Assembly: GCA_000934455.1 (NCBI GenBank)
Contig: KN886889.1
Coordinates: 59,880 to 88,068, forward strand
DNA length: 28,189 bases
Origin: Apostichopus parvimensis
Taxonomy: Eukaryota; Echinodermata; Holothuroidea; Aspidochirotida; Stichopodidae
Reading direction: 5' to 3'
Positions 9,501 to 17,107 of the stretch are shown piece after piece (position 1 is the first letter of the stretch; the number at the start of each line of letters is the position of its first letter). The translations under genes and the position numbers were made by a program. The notes below the pieces were generated by a model. That model had not been told where the DNA came from, did not search any database, and was given only the letters and a program-made list of their open reading frames with translations.

Positions 9501-11778
9501 AACACAGTGGTTCTACACCTGAAGTAATGTATACTGTATCAATAGTAGCTGCAGTATGGTAATAACTTAACATTTTGTTTGGATGACTAAAAGTCTCTTG
9601 AAAAGTTTCGTAAATTTTCATCACGATTAAAGTTTCAATATCAGATTAAATTTTATAAACAATGTACCAACACACTAACTGAATTATATATAACCCAGCT
9701 GGTAGTATTTACGGCTTTACAGCTATAAAGATTACTTCACACATAAGCTCAAGATACAAAAAAACAATTAAATTGAACCAACCTGATTCACCGACCAAAA
9801 GGGTGTGCTTTGAAAAATTCATCACCGCCCGTGCGACTGAAATGGCATCCTTCACCCTCCGTAGACCTCCAATGGCTCCAATTTGCATAGTCTTGCTGCA
9901 TGTGAAGAGAAAGAATTTAAGACAAATAACTTTGAACTGTTGAAAAAAAGGGAAAGAAAAGAGACAAAGGATCTATTGTACCAACTCTTGATAATTAAGC
10001 ACAATTATTTTCTGAATTGGGACCATTTATTGGGACCATCCTGTAAAGAAATTTCTTTGTCAACAATCAACCACACACCCCTTACCCCACTNNNNNNNNN
10101 NNNNNNNNNNNNNNNNNNNNNNNNNNNNNNNNNNNNNNNNNNNNNNNNNNNNNNNNNNNNNNNNNNNNNNNNNNNNNNNNNNNNNNNNNNNNNNNNNNNN
10201 NNNNNNNNNNNNNNNNNNNNNNNNNNNNNNNNNNNNNNNNNNNNNNNNNNNNNNNNNNNNNNNNNNNNNNNNNNNNNNNNNNNNNNNNNNNNNNNNNNNN
10301 NNNNNNNNNNNNNNNNNNNNNNNNNNNNNNNNNNNNNNNNNNNNNNNNNNNNNNNNNNNNNNNNNNNNNNNNNNNNNNNNNNNNNNNNNNNAAAGCTCCC
10401 AAAGAGAAGAGAATGATAAGAATATTGACTAACCCATCCATGACCATGGCATCCAGAGTGGTTTCCCCAATATCATCAGGGCTGAAAAAATTAAAAAAGT
10501 AAAGAACAAAATAAAAAAGAAGAAAGATTTATGGTATTAGACAAAGTCATGTCTGTATTCAATAATATATTCAATAAATATACAGTACGAAATTAAGTTT
10601 ACAAATAATATTATTGTTAGTTGGAGAAGAAAAGGGACTTAAAAAATAAAAGACATCAAATTTAATTTAATTGTTCCTACATATGATAAAGGAAGCCACA
10701 AATTTTTGATAAGACTTATGGAAAGAAACTAAATAATTAAATGGATAATGGAAAACTGACAGCAGGAAAATTAGAAGCAAATTTAAAAAAAAAGAAAGAT
10801 AGAAATAAGTTGTGGCTATTATTGAATGGGATTTGACCAGTGTGTACCTTCAGGAAGAACTGTGCTCTACCAAACTGACTTTACATCCAGCCCTTAAATG
10901 GTGGAACTCCCTATATATTCTGCCATTTGTTTGGCTGGGATTACCACTCAGAAGCCACAATACTTGCTGACAGTGTAATAAGGGGCACACCCTAATTCAT
11001 ATTTCATATGATCAAGGAAAACAAAAAATGTTAATTTTTTGCTATTTTAATATTGCCATTTCTTTTTAATTTTTATGTGCAATGCTTTTTATAGACCTCA
11101 GAAGAGAATTATGATGGAAGTTGTGTTTTAATAGTACAACAGATCATTGAGATTGATTTAAATTACTTACTGGTTTCCGTAACCCACTGATCCATCGCAC
11201 TGAAGTTCTTCACAGGCTGAGCAACCCTGAACGACAATATCTATTGCTGGTGCCCCAGCATCTAATGGCTGCCAAGCTGGAATATGAACCAAGAAAAGAA
11301 ATACCTTTGAATACTGAATATTTTTTATACAACTTTGCAATTTAAGTGCAATTTTTTTTATTATATTTATGCAAGTGCCCATAACATGTGGTACCAACTG
11401 TTCTGAGCATGGCACTCAGAAAGTACAGTACAGCCTACCCAGGACACACAAAAGATGGTCAATTATGGTAGGGTACACCAATTGAAAACAACATACTGTC
11501 AACAACCTGCTGAAAATGTTATCAACTCTGATATCTATATTATAAGGTAAAGAAAAGAATTCAATGGAACTGAAACCCATCATGAGCATAATTGTAGCGG
11601 CCTCTTCCTGACATGGTATTTACGATATTTAGTACTCACTTTGAGCAGTTGCCATGGAAAAATTCCATGTATTGATGATGAGAGGTAAGAGATCTCCATT
11701 CATAGCCAAACTGATGGGTAAGTACAGCTGAAGACACAGTAAGACTGAGGCAAGATGTTGCTTTCCTATCATCTTCAT
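3425..11778 (-). CDS. AGA: Aspartylglucosaminidase (N4-(beta-N-acetylglucosaminyl)-L-asparaginase), 10 exons
   Basis: Lysosomal amidase that cleaves the GlcNAc-Asn bond at the last step of N-glycoprotein breakdown. Join, 5' to 3' on the minus strand: 11778-11640, 11276-11171, 10481-10434, 9895-9783, 8973-8913, 8271-8220, 7539-7346, 6641-6534, 5255-5122, 3585-3425. This is 1116 nt, 371 residues plus stop; all junctions are GT-AG and in phase. Residues 1-25 look like a signal peptide. The alpha chain carries CDGSVGYG and GETTLDAM. The HD|TIGM site gives nucleophile Thr211, and Thr229 (STNG), Arg239, Asp242 ([11 protein letters not shown]) and Thr262 (ATGDGD) match human Thr224, Arg234, Asp237 and Thr257. 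Human AGA has 346 residues; the excess is a C-terminal extension after VTCI. An upstream in-frame TAA supports the start; Met3 is an alternative. Confidence 0.96.
3601..3629. repeat. (TAAA)n microsatellite
   Basis: About six TAAA units following an A-run, 16 bases upstream (in AGA sense) of exon 10. On the AGA sense strand it reads as T-rich and may contribute to the polypyrimidine tract of the intron 9 acceptor. Confidence 0.85.
3921..4330. repeat. 120-bp minisatellite, three copies plus a diverged partial copy
   Basis: Units begin at 3921, 4041, 4161 and 4290 (periods 120, 120 and ~129). Each starts ATCATTATTGGTCTAAG, continues through ACTGTCATGAACGACTCCC and a C-rich block, and ends CCTCCACAGCCAAG and a CACAAACACCA-like string. 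The fourth copy has lost the GACTGAGAGATAAC segment and decays. It lies in AGA intron 9. Because the unit is a multiple of three, long spurious reading frames run through it on both strands; they are not genes. Confidence 0.93.
4503..4661. repeat. Two short tandem repeats (37 bp and 21 bp)
   Basis: ATTGTGAGTAAAC-led units start at 4503 and 4540, with a partial third near 4576. At 4620-4661 two 21-bp units GCACAATC(T/G)GC(A/T)AATTGCTAC lie head to tail, preceded by related GCAAAAT words. Both are in AGA intron 9. Confidence 0.7.
4977..5045 (+). mobile_element. tRNA-like SINE head (weak)
   Basis: GGATAGTTTGGTTGGTAGAA resembles a tRNA D-arm/A-box. About 30 bases on, GGTTTTAATGCC resembles a degraded B-box. 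It does not fold as a functional tRNA, so a tRNA-derived SINE fragment in AGA intron 9 is most likely. Confidence 0.35.
5122..5255 (-). CDS. AGA: AGA exon 9
   Basis: Encodes [17 protein letters not shown], then [18 protein letters not shown]. It aligns to human VEYMRRGEDPTIACQKV and HFPEFFGAVICANVTGSY. The first cysteine of the human Cys286-Cys306 pair is kept, but the second position is Ala. NGT is a potential N-glycosylation site. Confidence 0.94.
5256..6533. other. AGA: AGA intron 8
   Basis: AT-rich intron. An open frame of 74 codons on the plus strand (5349-5573) has no recognisable domain and no other gene signals, so I do not call it a gene. No repeats recognised. Confidence 0.6.
6534..6641 (-). 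CDS. AGA: AGA exon 8 (substrate-binding core)
   Basis: Encodes [15 protein letters not shown] and [17 protein letters not shown], the most conserved block of the family. Arg239 and Asp242 would bind the substrate carboxylate and amino groups; Thr262-Gly263 match the human oxyanion-hole pair. Confidence 0.96.
6750..6812 (+). mobile_element. tRNA-like SINE head
   Basis: AAGCTCAGTTGGAAGAGCA is a near-perfect tRNA D-arm/A-box with a GCTC/GAGC stem. CTGTTCAAGCC about 30 bases later matches a B-box except at its first base. The anticodon and T arms do not fold properly. This indicates a tRNA-derived SINE or dead tRNA in AGA intron 7, just before an unrelated repeat block. Confidence 0.5.
6931..7160. 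repeat. ~92-107-bp imperfect tandem repeat
   Basis: GTTACATAA(C/T)CACAGCTTGTTA begins at 6941 and 7033. Both copies continue with TTTCAGAACAGCACTA and close with AGTGTTGTGTACAGGC. A third diverged start (GATACACTGAA) follows at about 7140. It lies in AGA intron 7. Confidence 0.8.
7346..7539 (-). CDS. AGA: AGA exon 7 (autocleavage site and nucleophile)
   Basis: Encodes residues 174-237 plus two bases. It has [15 protein letters not shown], a linker, then the ENHDTIGM autoproteolysis site. Cleavage before Thr211 frees the catalytic beta-chain N-terminus. AAGVSTNG follows with Thr229 (human Thr224). Donor is GG|GTAATG. Confidence 0.97.
7540..8219. other. AGA: AGA intron 6
   Basis: AT-rich. A patch at 7910-7965 repeats TACATTAAATT/GACATTAAATT words (short degenerate tandem). 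Nothing coding seen. Confidence 0.5.
8220..8271 (-). CDS. AGA: AGA exon 6
   Basis: 52-base exon encoding [17 protein letters not shown]. The NCQPN cysteine corresponds to human Cys163, the residue changed in the Finnish aspartylglucosaminuria allele. Its partner Cys (SKSCGP) is in exon 7. Confidence 0.92.
8676..8716. repeat. (TA)n-rich microsatellite
   Basis: Alternating TA and ATGATA words between AGA exons 6 and 5 (intron 5, 8272-8912). The rest of that intron shows nothing notable. Confidence 0.6.
8913..8973 (-). CDS. AGA: AGA exon 5
   Basis: Encodes [20 protein letters not shown], aligning to human [20 protein letters not shown]. Acceptor is TTCACAG; donor is GT|GTAAGT. Confidence 0.92.
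9048..9090 (+). other. G-quadruplex motif, AGA intron 4, antisense strand
   Basis: Five runs of at least three G (9048-9052, 9059-9061, 9066-9069, 9076-9078, 9086-9090) with loops of 6, 4, 6 and 7 bases fit the canonical G3+N1-7 pattern. It is 75 bases before the exon 5 acceptor in AGA sense, where the transcript is C-rich. The rest of intron 4 (8974-9782) shows nothing notable. Confidence 0.65.
9783..9895 (-). CDS. AGA: AGA exon 4
   Basis: Encodes [18 protein letters not shown] and ends HTLLVGES, matching human TTMDVGAVGDLRRIKNAI and HTLLVGES. Only the acceptor leaving a C as first exon base keeps the frame with exon 3. Donor is G|GTTGGT. Confidence 0.95.
10092..10391. other. Assembly gap (300 N)
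   Basis: Exactly 300 Ns inside AGA intron 3 (9896-10433). Exons 3 and 4 on either side are intact and in phase, so no coding sequence need be missing. Apparent open frames through the gap are artefacts. The real gap size may differ. Confidence 0.99.
10434..10481 (-). CDS. AGA: AGA exon 3 (48-bp microexon)
   Basis: Encodes [15 protein letters not shown], near-identical to human [15 protein letters not shown]. Donor is GG|GTTAGT. It sits only 42 bases from the N-run in intron 3. Confidence 0.93.
10827..10893 (-). mobile_element. tRNA-like SINE head, minus strand
   Basis: On the minus strand GTCAGTTTGGTAGAGCACA (10862-10880) matches the tRNA D-arm consensus. TGGTCAAATCCCA (10827-10839) is a near B-box at the right spacing. 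The T loop lacks one base, so it is not a functional tRNA. It sits in AGA intron 2 (10482-11170), in the sense orientation of AGA. Confidence 0.55.
11171..11276 (-). CDS. AGA: AGA exon 2
   Basis: Enters at phase 1 after TTCCAG and ends at A|GTAAGT. It carries [18 protein letters not shown], matching human SGCAMCEREQCDGSVGFG with all three cysteines, two of which form the first disulfide in the human enzyme. Confidence 0.95.
11640..11778 (-). CDS. AGA: AGA exon 1 (signal peptide, start of alpha chain)
   Basis: Encodes residues 1-46 plus one base. The N-terminus has a hydrophobic core ([15 protein letters not shown]) with a plausible cleavage after Ala25. It is followed by [10 protein letters not shown], equivalent to human PLVVNTWPF. 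Asn39-Phe-Ser is an N-glycosylation sequon. Donor is A|GTGAGT. Confidence 0.9.
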
Positions 11779-13471
11779 TTTGTTGATGTTTTTTAATGCT
11801 ACTTAACAGAAACCTTTAATAACAGAAAAAATGAAAGAAAGAAAAGAGTGGCAGTTCAAAAGTGCAACATTTGCAGAAGTACTAAAGATTGATTTCACTG
11901 TTATGAGCATTGCCACTGCTGCAGTACTCTTAAAATGAACCATGAAATAGGCAGAGGGTTTTCAGGTGAGACCTTGACAGCTAAGAGTTCATGAATTTCT
12001 TTGCAAAATCCATTCTTACTGGACTTCTTACATTCTGTATTGTTTGGTTTTAAGTACTTAAAAGTATGGAAAACTCACAAACATTTTCAATGGCTAATCT
12101 TCACTTTGTATCAAGTTTATATTGGCTGATTAAAGTGGTCTGAGTGCTTAAAGAAGGTAAAGTAAGAGTCAGAGTATGATTTTCAACTTCCTTTGAAATT
12201 TGATTTTACAGGACTTAATATACTTGTAAACTTTCAATTCAGATTGTCTTTGAAAGTCACATGAGAAGAGTCGAGCAATTTGGTTCTTTTACTTGGCTGT
12301 CGAAGCAATTTGTCTCTAATAACCACTTCCTCATATTACACATGTTTTTTCGTATCGTCTGAATTGTCCTTGTGTGATCCTGTCTTTGGTGTGTATGCTC
12401 TTTGATGCTGCATTACATAGTGATTCCCAATTTAGGGAATAGGGATTACTCTGGCAGAAATTAGTTATTTGTACCTTTACCAACATTAAAGGAAAGGGCC
12501 CAATTCCTTTCTCACCACTGCACCACAGTATGTGATGATATATACTAAGGCTCAAACAATCAGAACTGCCAAATTATTGAAACACGTAACATGAAGGATG
12601 TCTATTTAACAACTGCCATTGGAAGTTTTATGAACAAGCAAGGAATTTCTACTGTTGCAATCTCTTTCCAAGTGGGCATTATGTTTAAATTTCCTTTAAC
12701 AGAGTATAGTCCATAGGATAAAAAGTTATACCAAACTTTCCACACTGGCTACAACCTTAGGTACCACTGAATTATTTCATCCAACAGGAGCACACGTATG
12801 CACTTTAGTTTAGTAATTCCCAAGGTTTAGGAACCCAATGGAACCTCATTTTGAAACCCTATCTATGTGATGATCCTAGATGAACACCGGCTCACCAAGC
12901 CTTCTCTTTTCGAACAGAACAAAACCCATTTGCAATGCACAAATTTGAATAGGTCAAAACAATCTGGTTCCTGGTAAGGATTTGAACCTACGTATAAAGA
13001 GACTATTTGTAGTACGTAGTAGCCATAAATCTAGGCTGACGTTGGCATAGGCACTAGGCTGCAGTAAGTCTAACGTGGGGCGAATTCACAGTAGATGCCC
13101 TAGAATAAGTTAGGGCCTGGTCAGATAATATATAGCTTAGCTGGCCTTGGTTAGGACTAGTCTTAATACGTTAGGTTAAAAAGTTAGAACTCAATACAAC
13201 AAGTTTGATAAATAACATGAACTTTGAAGGGGAGAGTAGATATGTCGTCAAGAGAAAGAAGATACTCAAATTCGTCAATACAGCTTACTGTTTCTTCTAC
13301 TATTGTGTCTTACTGACTCTTGAAAATGGTGAGCGACTTCACGGTTAAACTATGTTTACAGATCAATCTCCGACTAGTACTAGCCTATACTAGTAGTAGT
13401 TCTGTTTATGTTGATACATGTGACAAAATCAGATCTCTGCCCCTATTTTGCGAAACTGTTCCTATATTGCG
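11779..13471. other. Divergent intergenic region between AGA and RPS3A
   Basis: About 1.7 kb separates the AGA start codon from the RPS3A TOP tract, so both promoters should lie here. No TATA box stands out for AGA, and any noncoding 5' exon could not be identified. Apart from a B-box-like string at 12978-12988, I see nothing coding. Confidence 0.55.
12978..12988 (-). repeat. Isolated pol III B-box match (tRNA-derived remnant)
   Basis: The minus strand reads GGTTCAAATCC, an exact B-box. Flanking bases allow a partly paired acceptor (TTTATGG with CCAGGAA), but there is no room for an anticodon arm. It is probably a degraded SINE or tRNA pseudogene. Confidence 0.35.
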
Positions 13472-13481
13472 CCCTCTTTTC
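13472..13481 (+). promoter_or_regulatory. RPS3A: Putative 5' TOP tract / RPS3A transcription start
   Basis: CCCTCTTTTC, an uninterrupted pyrimidine run beginning with C, lies 15-24 bases before the RPS3A ATG. Ribosomal protein mRNAs start with such tracts, which give mTOR/LARP1-dependent translational control. A weak TATTTTG lies about 28 bases upstream. The exact start site is inferred. Confidence 0.7.
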
Positions 13482-13495
13482 GTACGAACCACAAT

Positions 13496-13557
13496 ATGGC
13501 CGTGGGTAAAAATAAACGCCTCTCGAAAGGAGGCAAGAAAGGCTCCAAAAAGAAAGT
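13496..13557 (+). CDS. RPS3A: RPS3A exon 1
   Basis: Encodes the Lys/Gly-rich N-terminus and ends two bases into the Val21 codon; donor GT|GTAAGC. A longer open frame across this exon in another phase is a shadow. Confidence 0.96.
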
Positions 13558-16500
13558 GTAAGCACGCATATCTATACTGTTTAATTAATATAACTTCAAT
13601 CTTTCGGTATGAGTGAAAAATATGTAAACTGTTGTCGTGATGAAGGTGATAAATTATGATTCTGTGTTAAGCCCGTAGACGTCAATTGTTATAACGTCAA
13701 GTTAGGCTACGCCAAATTACGTTATTCACAATGGCCTAATGTTAAGCTACCAAGTTGCACATTTTCAAGTCTTCATAATCATAGCCAACGGTAGACTGCA
13801 TATTACTAGTAGTTAGGTACTAAGATACACAGTGACCACACCAATCGATAGCTAACATTCTTATGTAGGCTAGTTGGTGAATATGGGCAAATGATATTGT
13901 TTTGGTGGCCCAGCCCTGAGCCTAATTCCAGTTTTGTGCACATTGCAGAACAACAGTGTTATTGTTGACTGTTGGCCTATACAAACTGGCCTAAGGACAG
14001 GCCGCTCAAACGTTATGTTCATGAATGATGTTAATAATGTTCATGTTACATAACTTGAACATTCAATGTGCAAAACAAGCGATATATTATCAGTAAAAGG
14101 ATTTATTTTCGATATCAACCTGGAGCAAACTTCCTACCTGATACCTAGTCGTAAGAAATGATCGAATTGATGCTCTGGTCACTGAATACTGCTGATAACA
14201 TATCAAAGAGGGGTTCATCATTCACATATATTAAAATTTCAGTGTTTGATTTGATGGTGAGATTGCCCAACTTTTCCCATTTAGTCACAATTTAGTATGG
14301 GATCTCAACCTCAGAAATCTGGTGAACAATACACAACACATAATACCACAGTACTAACCTAGGCTACTCCTAAACTACTTGTTACTTTGTTAGTCCTGAC
14401 CTATGTCTTCTTAATTGTGCCTATTAAGTGTTGCTGTGTCAATGCAGCACATTAAATGTCTCCCAAATGTTCTGAAAGCGTTGAATTGATAAATTTATCC
14501 TCTTGTTTTTTATCAGCATTGACCCTTTTACCCGTAAGGAATGGTACGATGTAAAGGCTCCTGCCATGTTCAACGTAAGGAACGTTGGTAAAACCTTAGT
14601 CACCAGGACCATTGGAACAAGTAAGTATTTAGTTTCTTATTTTGTTGAAAATGATAATAATTATGGTTTGTTGGAATTTGTGTAAAACTTCTCAAACCTC
14701 TTATATTTTTGTTTTGCCATTTGAATTAATTTGACATTCACAAACAATGAGGGGCTGGGGGCCTGGGTCACCTTTTTAAAAATTTGTTTTGACACCAAAA
14801 ACAAGGTAAACCAAATATTTGTTAAACACTTTTGAGGGAAATAGTGGGAAGCTTGTCTCATAGTATTCCTCACTTTTTACCAATATTTACCTTTTTATGT
14901 ATTACTTTTTTGTCATACTGTAGTAGTTTTGGGATGAACCTTGGTTTTGGCTCATCAGGTTTCTCTTAGGCTTCTTATTAGGCTTCTTCTTGGGACTTTT
15001 GCTGCCTTAGACAAGTCTTCAGTCTGTTCATTTGTGACTTAGCCATCTTAGTATGTCAGAATCACAATGTAGAATTTTCTTTAACACTTGTTGTGGCAGA
15101 AGAACCAGTCTGAATGTGCCTTTATGTTTCAAGTATAAAGGCATATTTCAATGATGTAATATCCCATATCTGGTAAAAGATGAATTCTGCCACTAATCAC
15201 TTTGTCACTATTTGTAAAAATTTGCTGGATTATTATAGATCACTAGCAGAAATGGTTATTTCAAAGAAATACAAAAACCAAATTCAGTTTTGACAGGATA
15301 TTACAGTAATCTGTACAATGTAGTCATTTGTTTATCTTAATTTTATGATTGTTACTCTTCAGAGATGGCTGCCGATGGTCTGAAGGGACGTGTGTTTGAG
15401 GTCTCCCAGGCAGATCTTCAAAACGACGAAGGTGCATTCCGAAAGTTCAGTCTGATCGTTGAGGATGTTAGAGGCAAGAACTGTCTGACCAACTTCCACG
15501 GGATGACCCTGACCAGGGACAAGTATTGCTCTATGGTCAAGAAATGGCAGGTAAGATAATCCAAGTAACAGAGACGTCAATCACCAAGTCTCATTGAAGA
15601 TAATATGACATGTGAAATATAACTCAGTTCAGAATAAACTGTCATTCAGTGATGTCAGAGTTGAATCTTCTCTAAGGATGGCTTATTTGGTACTTTGGGA
15701 AGTGGGATGGGAGGGGTAAATTACACTGAGAAACTCGTCTTTTTATACATGTTGAGGGGAGGGGCTGGATAAATGGCTGTGGAAGTGGTCACATTCATTG
15801 TTGTGCAGGACATTGAAGGTGCCTGCACTTGTTTGAATTTGATGTGTTGATGTCTTCCTTTGACTGTTCTTACTAGACCTTGATCGATGCCAGTGTGGAC
15901 CTGAAGACCTCTGACGGTTACTATCTCCGCATCTTCTGCATCGGCTTCACCAAGAAGCGACAGAACCAGATCAAGAAGACCTCTTACGCCCAGACGCAGC
16001 AAGTCCGAAGGATCAGGGACAGGATGATCAACATCATCACAAAGGAATGCCAGAACAATGACCTGAAAGAGGTGGTCAACAAACTCCTCCCTGACAGCAT
16101 CGCCCACGACATTGAGAAGGCCTGTCACAGCATCTACCCACTCCACGATGTCCACATCAGGAAGGTCAAGGTCCTGAGGAAACCCAAGTTTGATAGTATG
16201 TTCACCATTTAAATTACATTGCTGCAATAAGCTTCTGTAAGTGTCTCTGACTTGAACAGCTGAATGGTCGTTGCAACCATGCTATGTTGTATTCAGATCA
16301 ATGAGAAACCTTGTAGCCCAACAATGTGTGAATATTATTACATTGCTGGCGAGGGACATTGCAAACTAAGCAACCAGAATAAGACACAGCTTCCTGCTAC
16401 CTTTCTGTTGTTTATGATAACCATGCCCACACATACACAAAAAAAATGCTATTGCCTGGCTAGAAGCCAGTAGAGAAAAATATACAATAGGATTTTCCTG

Positions 16501-16991
16501 CCTGTAGACATTAAGAACATAATTACATCATAAATCTGTTAACAATCACCAGTCAAAGAATTGGCATATCTGTACCTGACATAAGTCCTGTATTAATGCA
16601 AGCTTATAATCAGCAAATATTATTGGACTGCTATCATAAGCCTGTACAATAGCTGATTTCTTCGTTAAATCAGGAAAATGCCGGTGGGAACTTGATATTT
16701 TAGCAAGTGGCTGAAATGGTGAAATTCCAGGCCGGAAACATGTGAAATTCTAGGCCTGTAACAATCTCAAAGTAGAATAATTGTAGTCATTTCCACCTGA
16801 TTGTCCTTCTCTCGCTCTTTTAGATGAATAGTTTAGTTTCAGTGAGGTATGTTTTTTCCCCTCTTTCAGTTGGTCGTCTGTTGGAGTTGCACGGTGAAGG
16901 AGCAACAAAGACAACTGGAACAGAAGGTGAAGAGGGCGCTGCAGTGGAACGGCCAGAAGGGTACGAACCACCCATCCAAGACAGCGTATGA
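13496..16991 (+). CDS. RPS3A: 40S ribosomal protein S3A (eS1), 5 exons
   Basis: Structural protein of the small ribosomal subunit (eS1 family), on the platform near the mRNA exit. Join 13496-13557, 14517-14620, 15363-15550, 15877-16195, 16870-16991. This is 795 nt encoding 264 residues, the same length as human RPS3A. All junctions are GT-AG and keep frame. The product begins [20 protein letters not shown] and continues [55 protein letters not shown] and [14 protein letters not shown]. It ends RLLELHGEG...YEPPIQDSV, essentially colinear with the vertebrate protein. The start follows a TOP tract within ~25 bases. It diverges from AGA and converges on the kinesin gene. Confidence 0.98.
14517..14620 (+). 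CDS. RPS3A: RPS3A exon 2
   Basis: Acceptor TTTTTATCAG, donor A|GTAAGT. Encodes [18 protein letters not shown] and [11 protein letters not shown], matching human [18 protein letters not shown] and [11 protein letters not shown]. Confidence 0.97.
15117..15143 (+). repeat. Perfect 9-bp hairpin in RPS3A intron 2
   Basis: TGCCTTTAT and ATAAAGGCA flank a 9-base loop. I found no box C/D partner that would make it a snoRNA. A 12-bp tandem TTAGGCTTCTTA/C lies nearby at about 14966-14990. Confidence 0.6.
15363..15550 (+). CDS. RPS3A: RPS3A exon 3
   Basis: Acceptor TACTCTTCAG, donor CAG|GTAAGA. Encodes [19 protein letters not shown] through [15 protein letters not shown]. Confidence 0.97.
15697..15716 (+). 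other. G-quadruplex motif in RPS3A intron 3, sense strand
   Basis: GGGAAGTGGGATGGGAGGGG has four G-runs with loops of 4, 2 and 1, a compact canonical motif that would be present in the pre-mRNA. Confidence 0.7.
15877..16195 (+). CDS. RPS3A: RPS3A exon 4
   Basis: Acceptor TCTTACTAG, donor A|GTATGT. The largest exon; it carries the [17 protein letters not shown] and [17 protein letters not shown] blocks and is visibly GC-richer than its flanks. Confidence 0.97.
16719..16764. repeat. 23-bp tandem duplication in RPS3A intron 4
   Basis: GTGAAATTCCAGGCCGGAAACAT is followed directly by GTGAAATTCTAGGCCTGTAACAA. The rest of intron 4 (16196-16869) shows no snoRNA or repeat I recognise. Confidence 0.7.
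16870..16991 (+). CDS. RPS3A: RPS3A exon 5 and stop
   Basis: Acceptor CTCTTTCAG. Encodes [16 protein letters not shown], an acidic linker, then YEPPIQDSV and TGA at 16989-16991. Confidence 0.97.
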
Positions 16992-17053
16992 GATCGTTGA
17001 TATGAAGTTTGAAAGAAATGTACATTCTTGAAATTGGTGACAATTCAAAGGAG

Positions 17054-17059
17054 ATTAAA
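17054..17059 (+). terminator. RPS3A: RPS3A polyadenylation signal (ATTAAA)
   Basis: ATTAAA lies 63 bases after the stop. A GT/T-rich stretch (17080-17107) follows as a downstream element, giving the short 3' UTR usual for ribosomal proteins. A canonical AATAAA at 17172-17177 is an alternative. Confidence 0.65.
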
Positions 17060-17107
17060 AAGAAAGAAAAATGAATCAGTCTGTATTTTGTCTACTTTTT
17101 TTTTGTC

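Noticed and set aside
9883-10447. Long frames across the N-run
   Set aside because: Artefacts of undefined bases in an assembly gap within AGA intron 3.
15721-16227. 168-codon minus-strand frame
   Set aside because: Antisense shadow of RPS3A exon 4.
13558-16869. Box C/D snoRNA in RPS3A introns (vertebrate RPS3A hosts SNORD73)
   Set aside because: C-box-like strings occur (GTGATGA at 13638, AATGATGT near 15150, GTGATGT near 15649), but none has a box D at proper distance with a terminal stem.
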